A stretch of 64,000 nucleotides of DNA from Pelagomonas calceolata (taxonomy: Eukaryota > Sar > Pelagophyceae > Pelagomonadales > Pelagomonadaceae). The notes under the pieces were generated by a model that saw only the letters and a program-made list of their open reading frames with translations, searched no databases and had not been told where the DNA came from. Each line of letters begins with the position of its first letter. Position 1 is the first letter of the stretch. The translations under genes and the position numbers were made by a program. The DNA lies in assembly GCA_918797485.1 (NCBI GenBank), contig CAKKNE010000001.1:3162001-3226000 (forward strand). Reading direction: 5' to 3'. Positions 26,301 through 34,301 of this stretch are shown one piece after another.

Positions 26301-27851
26301 TCAACACCCGAGGCGCCCGCGCCGGTCGCGGCGCGATAACGCGTCTCTCCGTTCGCGCTCAACTGCCGCGTGCTTGAGCGCGACCGAGAACTCGCCAAGC
26401 GAGATCTTGCCGTCGTGGTCGCGGTCGACGGCCGCGAAGATGCGGTCGACGGCAGCTTCGGAGAACACGTCAGCCGGCAGGATCGTCTCCAGCGTCTTGA
26501 AGAGCTCGCCGCGGGCCACAAAACCATCATCGTCCCTATCAAAAAACCGGAACGCGAGGCGTGCCGCGGCATCGACGCCCGCGGACCGCTCGAGCGCCGC
26601 CGTGTGCGCGTGGTGCAGGAACAGGTGCGGCCGCTCGGCGTCGCGCGGGACGTCGATGGCGTCCCGCAATTTATCGACGTCGCCCTCCGCGCACAGGCCG
26701 TTTTTATAGGCGTTCCGCGCCGTCTCCGCCGCCCCGCGACCGCCTAATGCTTCGAAGGCCAGCGCAACCTCGCCGCAGAGCAGCGGCCGCGGCACCGTCG
26801 CCCCGAGGATGTCTCTTACCACGCGCCGCGCGCAGAACAACGCTCGTCGCATCCGATCCGCGAATTTGAACGAGCCGATGACCGGCAGATGGTCGGAGGG
26901 ATGCGTCGCGTCGGGGATGCAGGCCTCTTCCTCTAACGGGGGCGGCGCCCTGTCATCATCAATGGGCTCGAGCAACCCGTTGTCCGAGAAGACGACGTAG
27001 TCGATCCGCGACTTCCGCCGCATCGTCTGCGAGGTCACGGGCGACGGCACCTCATTCGAGGCGAAGAGTAGGGGGTGCACGTCCAAATCCCGCAACCCAC
27101 AGACCGCACCCGCGACGGCCGTGACCTCCTGGAGCGACTCGGCGTTCAGGTCGCCGGCCACGATGGCCGGCACCTCCGCCGTGTCTATATTTTGTTCCTT
27201 GTAGAACGTGTGGAGCTCGCGCATGAGCTGGGCCACCTGTCGGAGGCGCACGCCCTGCTGTTGTAACGATTCGGGGTTCCTCGCGAGATGCGTCGACACG
27301 AACACGAAGCGCTCGCCCGTATCATTCCGTCGCAAGACGCCCATGAGCGCCGCGCGGTCGTGGTCGTCGTACGATATAGTTTTATGAGCGTCGAGCGCCC
27401 AGTCCCGCTCCCGGAACCCGAGGCAGCACCCATCCGGCGCCGACGCCCGCGGCCGCTTGTGCCACACGGACCCGTAGCCCAATTCCTCGAGCCGCCCCCG
27501 CCAGAACGCCTCGTACTCGTCGCACTCGACCAGACTGAAGACGTCGGGGTCCGCTTCTCGAATCACGTCCAGCAACCGCGGCGCGCGGCGCTCGAAGGGG
27601 AAGTCGCGTTCATTTCGTCGCTCGACGGCCTCGAGCTCCTTCGCCGTGAGGATGCCCTCCGCATATTTGGGCCAGCCCGCGTACGCGTAGCTGCCGTCCG
27701 GCCGCCGCGCCGCGTGCCGCGCGAGGATGGCCCGCGCGCGGTCCTCGTCGCCTTCCGTTCGCAGGCCGTCGTAGAGGAACCATGGTTCCATGTTTCTCGC
27801 ATACCTTTTCGCCAGCACGTTGTACTGCATGATGCGGAAGCGGGCTGCCAT
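26301..27851 (-). CDS. EEP-family nuclease/phosphatase fused to an EF-hand pair
   Basis: 516 residues. Residues 1-330 are an endonuclease/exonuclease/phosphatase domain, nearest by eye to nocturnin/Angel/CCR4: IMQYNVLAKRY (metal Asn), LVECDEY (metal Glu), FVSTHLARNPE, VAGDLNAESL, SRIDYVVFSD and the terminal HPSDHLPVIG with the catalytic His. All expected residues are present, so it should be active on a phosphodiester or phosphate ester. Residues about 350-500 look like the neuronal-calcium-sensor fold, with two complete EF loops, DRDDDGFVARGE and DRDHDGKISLGE, each 12 residues with Asp/Glu at the binding positions. A calcium-controlled deadenylase or NADP(H) phosphatase is a reasonable guess. 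There is no intron at the joint, so the fusion is direct. Confidence 0.8.
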   Translation of the reverse strand: MAARFRIMQYNVLAKRYARNMEPWFLYDGLRTEGDEDRARAILARHAARRPDGSYAYAGWPKYAEGILTAKELEAVERRNERDFPFERRAPRLLDVIREADPDVFSLVECDEYEAFWRGRLEELGYGSVWHKRPRASAPDGCCLGFRERDWALDAHKTISYDDHDRAALMGVLRRNDTGERFVFVSTHLARNPESLQQQGVRLRQVAQLMRELHTFYKEQNIDTAEVPAIVAGDLNAESLQEVTAVAGAVCGLRDLDVHPLLFASNEVPSPVTSQTMRRKSRIDYVVFSDNGLLEPIDDDRAPPPLEEEACIPDATHPSDHLPVIGSFKFADRMRRALFCARRVVRDILGATVPRPLLCGEVALAFEALGGRGAAETARNAYKNGLCAEGDVDKLRDAIDVPRDAERPHLFLHHAHTAALERSAGVDAAARLAFRFFDRDDDGFVARGELFKTLETILPADVFSEAAVDRIFAAVDRDHDGKISLGEFSVALKHAAVERERRDALSRRDRRGRLGC

Positions 27852-28349
27852 TTTCGATGGCTTGGATTTTGCTGGATTTTGCTGCGTCTGCCAGGGAGCG
27901 TGGGCTGGCGTGTCTCACCGCTCCGTGGGCTGGTCTAAGTTATTATTGTGGTCACAGTGTTACACGGCAGCTTTTGCTGAATATATACGACCTTCACACG
28001 TTCTGAGGTGGCAAAAATGGCAGGAATCCCTGGCAAAAAAGCCTCTCTGCTTCGGCTGGCTAGTGTCTTACAGGCCGCTAGCTCAACTCCGCCTTAAAGC
28101 TCGAGGTAGAGTTATAAGAGGCTATTATAAAATTGCCGAGGCGCCTTCGCATCGACGGAAGTATGCTGTTATGAATCAAGCCCGATGGCGTCTTCCCTCC
28201 CGCGCTCCGTCCAGCCCGGGGACTAGCACCGTAACAATATAGGGGCCCGGGGACCTCAGGCTCGGACTAGCCAGCGTCCGCGCCCGCCGCCGCCGCGACG
28301 ACAAGTACGAAAAATGTCGAAATTAAAGACGTGGAGGAAGCGGGGATAA
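27852..28349. promoter_or_regulatory. Upstream region of the EEP-EF-hand gene
   Basis: It holds palindrome copy 6 (28059-28082) and, at about 28215-28232, GGGGACTAGCACCGTAAC, a fragment of the dispersed CTAGCACCGTAA element seen at 17630 and 48985. No coding frame found. Confidence 0.4.
28059..28082 (-). repeat. GCTAG...CTAGC intergenic palindrome, copy 6
   Basis: Minus strand: GCTAGCGGCCTGTAAGACAC then TAGC. About 210 bases before the EEP-EF-hand start and in the same orientation. Confidence 0.65.
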
Positions 28350-29351
28350 CTAGTAACCGTAATCTTGGACGGGCGGCATCTGCGGCGGCGACACCGGCGG
28401 CATCTGCGGCGGCGAGCCGGGCGCGGCGCCGCCCGGGCTCACGGCGGGCGAACCGCCCGCATCGAAGGAGGCGGTGCCCATCGCCGGCTCCGTCGAGTTC
28501 CGCACGGGCTGCGGCGCCGCCATCGCCGGCGCGTCGACCTCCCGCGTGGACTGCACACGGGCAGCAGCGGGCGCCACGGGCGCGTCGGCGCCCCGGGGCG
28601 TGACGGCGTTCTCCGAGGCCTCGGTGTAGCCGTTCTTCGTGCGCTCCCAGGCCCGCGCGTAGGCGCGGTAGTCGCTCTCCATGTAGATGCACATTTCTAT
28701 ATATTCAATCATGTCCACGTACGTGCTTCGGTGCGGGTCCTCGGCCGCGTCCGCGCCGAACGTCATGTTGATGGCCCCGAGCAGGGCCTGGGCCGTGAGC
28801 TCGGGCATGCGATTCTGCAGACTGCCCGAGAAGATGCCCGCCGAGATGGGCACCAACCGCAGCTTCTTGCGGCCGTACTTCGAGGCCAGGGCCAAAATCT
28901 TGGCATATAAACCACCTAGTAGATCAACAACCGCATCCTCATCTACATCAGAGCCGCTGCCCCAGGGCCCCGGGCGTCTAAAATCATAACCCACGGCGTG
29001 GATCACGTGCTTCGACGTCGGGTACCCGTACCGGTGGTAGGCACACGAGCCCTCGCCTTTAATTTCGGCCTTGACCTGCTGGGCGAAGCTCGGATCCGTT
29101 TTTATGTTCAGGAATTGATAAATGGCCCCGGCAGCACCCCCCGCATGCTGCGGGCCGCTCCGGTGGACGAAGTCCGCGTTGCACGGGTCGATGATGACCG
29201 TGTCGCCATCCGGCAGCTCGCTCCCCTTCACTTCATAACGGCCCTCGCGCCGCATGCCCAGGACGCCGTAGTGCTCGATGCGCACCTTGTCCTTGACCTT
29301 GTCGGCGAGCGTCGGCGGCGGCGCCTTGTCCTTGCTGGGGCCGCAGCCCAT
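28350..29351 (-). CDS. Macrodomain protein with lipid-anchor N-terminus
   Basis: 333 residues. MGCGPSKDK has Gly2 for myristate and Cys3 for palmitate, as in many plasma-membrane proteins. Residues about 50-220 form a macrodomain: DTVIIDPCNADFVHRSGPQH carries the IVNaANxx element, AGGAAGAIYQFL the Gly-rich loop, and LRLVPISAGIFSG the second phosphate loop (VPxISxGxFG). Such domains bind or hydrolyse ADP-ribose derivatives. The usual Asn-Asn pair reads Cys-Asn here and the spacing is close to the norm, so binding is likely; hydrolysis is uncertain. The last 80 residues are Pro-rich and end with SPPQMPPVQDYGY, a possible SH3/WW target. A T-run of nine lies directly before the start. Confidence 0.75.
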   Translation of the reverse strand: MGCGPSKDKAPPPTLADKVKDKVRIEHYGVLGMRREGRYEVKGSELPDGDTVIIDPCNADFVHRSGPQHAGGAAGAIYQFLNIKTDPSFAQQVKAEIKGEGSCAYHRYGYPTSKHVIHAVGYDFRRPGPWGSGSDVDEDAVVDLLGGLYAKILALASKYGRKKLRLVPISAGIFSGSLQNRMPELTAQALLGAINMTFGADAAEDPHRSTYVDMIEYIEMCIYMESDYRAYARAWERTKNGYTEASENAVTPRGADAPVAPAAARVQSTREVDAPAMAAPQPVRNSTEPAMGTASFDAGGSPAVSPGGAAPGSPPQMPPVSPPQMPPVQDYGY

Positions 29352-29711
29352 TTTTTTTTGGGTGGTCGATGTGGCTGCCCTTTGCTGGCTTTTTTTTCGG
29401 GGAGGCTGCGGCGCGGGCTCTGCCGAGGTGCGGTCTATGCAGCGGGCAGCCGCTTTTTGGGCTCGCAGCCCAAATAATTGCCTGAAAAGCTTGGAGAGGA
29501 GGTAGGCTGTACGCCTAGATAGGGGAGTTGTGCGTACGTCAAAATGTTTAAGCGTCTGGAGGCTTCCGCGGCCGCGCGAAGGGTCCGCTGCAGGCGTCTT
29601 TGGAGCGATGCTCTCGCTGGTTTAAAAACCCTCTAGCCTCCGGCTGGCGCAAGCAAGCAATTGGCGCGTCGCTGCGATACATACGCCCAAACGCACCCCC
29701 AGACACTAAAA
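29352..29711. other. Divergent gap with T-runs and GGCAGCC motifs
   Basis: It contains T8-T9 runs near 29353 and 29388 and the motifs GGGCAGCC or GGCTGCC near 29381 and 29445. No gene was seen. It serves the starts of the macrodomain gene (minus) and the aminotransferase gene (plus). Confidence 0.3.
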
Positions 29712-31167
29712 ATGGCTCGTATCGCGGCCATCGCCCTCTGCTGTTCCAGCGCCGCGGCGCTCTCCTCGCCGGCGGCGGGCCTGCAGGCCCAGACGGCGGC
29801 GCCGGCGCGCGCCGCCGTCGCCGCGGCGCCGGAGCCGTTCCTCAAGGACTTCACGCGGCCCATGTGCCTACCAGCGTCCCACAGACAGCCCTCCGTCGTT
29901 TCTACGGGCCGCCGGCACCCCAGGATGAAGACGGTCAGGAAATTTCGTCGGCCGGAGAAAACAGCAGGCCTCTGACTCACTTCCCTAACACAGGTCCATC
30001 CCGGAGGAGGGCATCGCCGCCGCCGTCGAGGTCATGCGCGGCGGCCGCCTCTTCCGCTACTGCGCGACGTCGGCCGAGACGTCGCAGGTCGCCCAGGCCG
30101 AGAAGGAGTTCGCCGCGATGGTGAACCAGAAGTACGCCCTGGGCGTGAACTCGTGCTCGTCGGCGATCATGCTCGCGCTCATGGCCGTGGGCGTCGAGCC
30201 CGGCGACCAGGTCATCACGAACGGGTTTACCTTTACCGCTTTACCGTCGACGATCATGCGCCTCGGCGCCGAGCCGGTGCTCGTGGAGGCCACGAAGTCC
30301 TGGATCATGGACTTGGACGACCTCGAGAAGAAGATCGCGGCGTTCCCGGACGCGAAGGTTTTGTTGTTGTCGCACATGCGCGGCAAAGTGGCGGACATGG
30401 ACCGCGTCGTCGAGATCTGCGAGAAGAACGGCATCACGCTCGTCGAGGACTGCGCCCACTCCTGCGGCGTCACGTGGCGGGGCAAGCAGCTCGGCTACCA
30501 CGCGAAGGTGACGGCCTACTCGACGCAGTCGGACAAGGTCATTAATTCTGGAGAGGGCGGCTTCGTGACGACGGACGACGACGAGATCGCGGCGAAGATG
30601 ATCTACCTCTCGGGCTGCTACGAGCGCCGCTACGGCAAGCACGCGGTCCGGCCGCCGGACGACCTCTGCGAGGTCGCCATGGCCGAGATGCCCAACTTAA
30701 GCTGCCGCATGAACGAGGTCACGGCCGCGGTCATGCGCCCGCTCATCAAGAACCTGCCGCAGCGCGTCGAGGCCTACAACCGCCGCTACGACGCCGTCGT
30801 CAAGGTGCTGCGCGAGGAGGCCGGCGACGTCATCGTCGTGCCGACCCAGGACGAAAGAGTGGGCACGGTCGGCGACCACCTCAACTTCTACCTCACGGGC
30901 GTGACGGACGAGCAGAACGCGCTCTTCCGCCAGACGTGCGTCGCCATGGGCGTGCCCGTCTCCTGGTTCCAGTCCAAGGTCAACGCGCGCTGGCACGTGA
31001 ACTGGCGCAAGTACGGCTCGCCGACCTTCGACCTCCCGAACACGGACGAGGTCCTCCGCTTCGCCTACGACCTCAAGATGCCGCCGTACTTCGACGACGA
31101 GGACTTCCCGGCCTTCGCCAAGGTCATCGCGTATGCCTCGAACGTCGCGGCCGGCAAGATCGAGTAG
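29712..31167 (+). CDS. DegT/DnrJ/EryC1-type PLP aminotransferase with targeting leader (two exons)
   Basis: Exon 1 is 29712-29863 and exon 2 is 29994-31167; the intron has donor GTGCCT and acceptor CACAG. The codon split AT/G gives FTRPM-SIPEEG, and the product is 441 residues. MARIAAIALCCSSAAALSSP is a signal peptide, followed by an Ala/Arg-rich stretch that could be a transit peptide; the common Phe after the cleavage site is absent, so plastid import is uncertain. The enzyme body has NSCSSAIMLALMAVGVEPGD near the cofactor phosphate, VEDCAHSCG with the Asp that holds the pyridine nitrogen, and STQSDKVINSGEGGFV with the Schiff-base lysine. The family transfers amino groups to keto-sugars or related ketones, with glutamate or glutamine as donor. 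The substrate is unknown. A glycosyltransferase gene lies just downstream, so a shared sugar pathway is possible. Confidence 0.85.
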
Positions 31168-31293
31168 ACGCCGGCTGGCGTCGCCCGTTCGGAACCCCCC
31201 ACCATGCGGAGGCCCTCTATGCGGCCCCTCCGTCCCCTTTTCCGAAACGCGCTGCCCATATCCCGTCGAACGTTATAAAAAGAACTATGTGAC

Positions 31294-32189
31294 ATCAGCC
31301 TGTCTGCCATTCTGTCGGCGCGGGACCAGGGTGGGGCTGCCGCAGTTGTGAGAGCAACCTGCCAACGCAGCCCAATACGTCGAGCGCGACGATAAATGCT
31401 GGTATAACTTTCAACACCACGCCGCTGCACCGGTCTGGCGCCGGTGCACAGTCGGCAGCGCCACGCGGAACAATTGCGCACCACGCTGCCGGCTTTGCCC
31501 GCCTCTCGGTGTGCATAGCTGCAAGGAACGAGGCGGGCTGCATCGGCCGGTGCATCGCGAGCGTCCGGAGAGCCTTCGCGGCGTGCGACGGCGCGACGCT
31601 CGAAGTAATTGTGGCGGATGGCGGCTCAACGGATGCGACGGCGGACATAGCGCAAGACCACGGCGCGGCGGTCGTCGCGTCTTCCGGAGGCGGCCGCGGC
31701 GGCGCGTTTGTGGATGCCGTGGCCGCTTCGAGCGGCGACGCGCTCCTGTTGCTCCACGCCGACGCGACGCTCTCTGAAAATGCCATCGCGGCGCTGCCGC
31801 GGCGCTGGGCCGTCGTCTGCTACGCGCCTCGGTTCGACCGGCGGGGCCCGCACTGGCGCGCCCTCGAGGCGTGGTGCGGCCTCGACTCGGCCTGGTCGAC
31901 GTTCGGCGACGCGGGGATCGTTCTGCGCCGCGAGTGCTGGGACGCCGTCAGCGGCGGCCCGCGCTGGCCGCTCTTCGACGACGTCGAATTGTTGCGGCGG
32001 CTCCGGAAGCGCGGTTTGCGGGTGGTGAAGCTCCGTTCCGCCCGTACGACCTGCGACGCGCGGCGCTTCGACGCCGCCGGCTTCTACGCCTATTTGTGGA
32101 CGTGCTTCCGGTTGTTGCTGCGATACCGGCTCGGCGGGGACGTGTATGAGCTCGCGGAGGCGTACGCGCGCGGCAATCCGGCCTCTTAG
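31294..32189 (+). CDS. Family 2 glycosyltransferase (start not resolved)
   Basis: The enzyme begins with LSVCIAARNEAGCIGRCIAS, the nucleotide-binding start of GT2 enzymes. VIVADGGSTDATADIAQ holds the next motif, LLLLHADATL the DxD-like metal site, and PLFDDVELLRRLRKRGLRV the ED-helix carrying the catalytic base. It closely fits the short GT2 group often paired with sugar-nucleotide genes. Hydrophobic residues near the end (FYAYLWTCFRLLLRYRL) may sit on a membrane. The frame is open from 31294 but has no ATG before the domain; the first in-frame candidate is a GTG at 31509. A small first exon is likely: ATG-CTG at 31396 followed by a GT, with the acceptor GTGCACAG at 31451, would keep frame across a 50-base intron. 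A TATA-like GTTATAAAAAG lies at about 31271. The start and first exon are inference; the domain is sure. Confidence 0.75.
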
Positions 32190-32223
32190 CCTGTAAATCG
32201 TTTTTTTTTGTGGATGAATACTG

Positions 32224-32246
32224 GCTAGCGGTTTGTAAGACACTAG
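32224..32246 (+). repeat. GCTAG...CTAG intergenic palindrome, copy 7
   Basis: GCTAGCGGTTTGTAAGACACTAG. It lies about 200 bases before the ubiquitin-domain gene, in the same direction. Confidence 0.65.
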
Positions 32247-32452
32247 AAAGCTAGATGCACAAGACATTGACGACGTCGAGCAAGAAAATCCCCGGCCGAC
32301 GGCGCGAGGCTTACAAGACATTATTACAAGCTCGTACTCCGGTCACAGATAGGCGCAGTAAAAGCTCGGCCTTCCGCAGCGCCCGGAATGCTTCCGCAGC
32401 GCCAGCAGGCATCGCGACAGCACTTTGTCACGGACATTTGACCTGTCCAAAA

Positions 32453-33364
32453 ATGGCCACCTGCACGCTCACGTATGGCAACGACACGCACTCCTTCCCC
32501 CTGGATTCCAGCGGTGCGAGCTATTTTAAGCTCTTGCGTGAGGCGCGCGCCGCCTTCGCGCTTGACAACGTTGGGATTAGGATCAAGGCCGCGCCGGGCC
32601 GCTTGAGTGCAGTTCCCATGCTCAAAAAAGCAGAACTCACGGACGGCGCCGTCGTGTTTTTGGACGATTACGGGCTCGATTACGAGCTCTTACGCTCCGG
32701 TTACGGGCTCTACACGCTCGAGGAGTCCCGAGGCACGTGCGTAGAACACATCCACTGGTTCGAATCGCCCCAACTAGTGGTCGAGACCCCCGTGCTCGGG
32801 CCGCCGGACCAGTCGGGCTCGACCCTCCACGCCACCTCCGCCCCGACCTCGTCGCCGGTGACGGGCACCTTTCAGATCTACGTAAAGACGCTGACGGGCA
32901 AGGCCCTCACGCTGCGGGTGACGAGCTCGTCGACGATTGACGACGTAAAGCAGAAGATCCAGGACAAGGAGGGCATCCCGCCCGACCAGCAGCGCCTCGT
33001 CTTCGAGGACAAGCAGCTCGAGGACCGCGGGACGCTGCGCGACTACAACATCCAGCCGAAGTTGACCCTCCACCTCATTCTCCGCTTGCGCGGCGGCATG
33101 TACACCCCGCCATCGGCGCAGGGCGGCCTCCCCAAGACGTTCACGGTCATGACTCCGAGGGGCGGCGAGCACGAGGTCACGTGGACCTTCGAGAGCCTGG
33201 ACGACGTCATCGAGCGCGTGCGGAAGATGGACGAGGAGGAATACGCCTGCGAGCGGCGCGCGGGCGAGGACGACGCGGCCTACATCGCGCGGCTCAAGGC
33301 CCTGGCGGAGGGCTGGCGGCGGGAGGCGAGGGAGATAGGCGCGGAGGAGGCGAAGAGCGCGTGA
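32453..33364 (+). CDS. Ubiquitin-domain protein with N-terminal PB1/Ubl-like and C-terminal helical parts
   Basis: 303 residues if the TGA at 33362 is a stop. Residues about 1-75 ([20 protein letters not shown]...) look like a second small beta-grasp domain. Residues about 140-215 are close to ubiquitin itself: [46 protein letters not shown]. The patch Leu8-Ile44-Val70 is nearly kept (Ile44 is Val), but the site of Lys63 reads Pro followed by Lys. After LRLRGG the chain runs on ([10 protein letters not shown]), so a deubiquitinase could cut it there. The tail is a charged helix that stops at TGA; the same frame stays open on the far side and leads straight into the deiodinase-like gene. A canonical GTGAGG donor overlaps this TGA, and splicing to the AG at 33449-33450 would fuse both genes (547 residues). 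See the findings. Confidence 0.8.
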   Translation: MATCTLTYGNDTHSFPLDSSGASYFKLLREARAAFALDNVGIRIKAAPGRLSAVPMLKKAELTDGAVVFLDDYGLDYELLRSGYGLYTLEESRGTCVEHIHWFESPQLVVETPVLGPPDQSGSTLHATSAPTSSPVTGTFQIYVKTLTGKALTLRVTSSSTIDDVKQKIQDKEGIPPDQQRLVFEDKQLEDRGTLRDYNIQPKLTLHLILRLRGGMYTPPSAQGGLPKTFTVMTPRGGEHEVTWTFESLDDVIERVRKMDEEEYACERRAGEDDAAYIARLKALAEGWRREAREIGAEEAKSA

Positions 33365-33454
33365 GGCGCGGCGCCGGCCTTGGCGGAGGCCGAGCTCGTG
33401 GCGCTGCTGCGGCGCGAGGACGCGGCGCGGCGGGCGCCGGAGACGCAGAGGCGG

Positions 33455-34186
33455 ATGGAGGAGGCGGAGCGGCGCGGCACGAGCGACTGGATCGAGGTCG
33501 CGACGGCGGTGCAGCGGCGCGTCGCGCGCGAGTCGTTGCCGGCCGGCGCGAGCGAGGGAGACGTGGACGCGCGGGTTACGGCGGTGCGGTACGCGGCGCA
33601 GCGCCACCCGGAGTGTTGTCATTGGGTGCGCTTCAACCGCGCGCGTGTCGGCGATTTGCGGGAGGGCGACGCGGCGCCGGATTGTAAGCTTTGGCATCTC
33701 GATGGCGCGGCGACGTCGCTGCTCGCGGACCGTGACGAGGCTAAGCCGCTCGTCGTGGTCTCGGGCTCGCTCTCGTGACCGCCCTTCCGGCGCATCGCGC
33801 CGGAGATCGACGCCATGGCGCGGTCGCCGGCCGGTGCCGCGGCGGCGGACTGGCGCTTCGTGTACGTGGCGGAGGCCCACGCCCAGGACGAGTGGCCGCT
33901 CCGCTCGGCGCGCTTTTCGGCGGACGGCCAACCGGTGGTTGTCGACCAGCCGAAGACGCTCGACGCGCGCCTGGGACTCGCGCGGCGCTTCAAAGCCGAC
34001 TACGGTATCGAGTCGCCGCTCCTCGTGGACGACCCGGCCGACGAGGCGTTCGAGCGCCTCTACGCGCCGTGGCCGCTGCGCCTCTACGTCGTGCGCGGCG
34101 CGACGCTCGCCTGGATCGCCGAGCCCGACGGCGCGACGTTCGAGCCGGCCGTGGCCCGGCTCCGCGCCATGTTCAACCTCGAGTGA
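33455..34186 (+). CDS. Iodothyronine-deiodinase-like selenoprotein (in-frame TGA)
   Basis: The frame runs to a TGA at 33776-33778 and then, in the same phase, to a TGA at 34184. The residues around the first TGA are VVVSGSLS-TGA-PPFRRI, matching the SxTUPPF selenocysteine motif of deiodinases. Downstream, FVYVAEAHAQDEWP is the deiodinase YIEEAHxxDGW segment and LYVVRGATLAW the ERLYVI strand of the thioredoxin fold. Read with selenocysteine at residue 108, the protein has 243 residues from the ATG at 33455; no earlier ATG exists after the upstream TGA. Upstream residues (HPECCHWVRFNRARVGDLREGD, DAAPDCKLWHLDG) also belong to the fold. Algae have no thyroid hormone, so the role is probably thiol or peroxide redox chemistry, or dehalogenation. 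A SECIS-like hairpin follows 24 bases after the stop. Pelagophytes are known for many selenoproteins. Confidence 0.85.
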
Positions 34187-34209
34187 GGCTTCCTCTCCCG
34201 CGCGACCCG

Positions 34210-34252
34210 TGACGGCGCGCGGCGGCTACATCCTGGCCGCCGCGGGCCCGAA
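34210..34252 (+). promoter_or_regulatory. SECIS-like hairpin for selenocysteine insertion
   Basis: TGA at 34210-34212 and GA at 34250-34251 flank a stem, GGCGCGCGGCGGC against GCCGCCGCGGGCC (12 of 13 pairs), with the loop TACATCCTG. This is the non-canonical TGA/GA quartet plus a stem of about 13 pairs that SECIS elements need. The loop has CC rather than AA, which some SECIS show, but it is short. It sits in the 3' UTR of the deiodinase-like gene. Confidence 0.55.
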
Positions 34253-34301
34253 TCCGCGCCCCTGTGTGCTATCTAAGAAAGAAGAAGATATATCACAAGT
34301 C

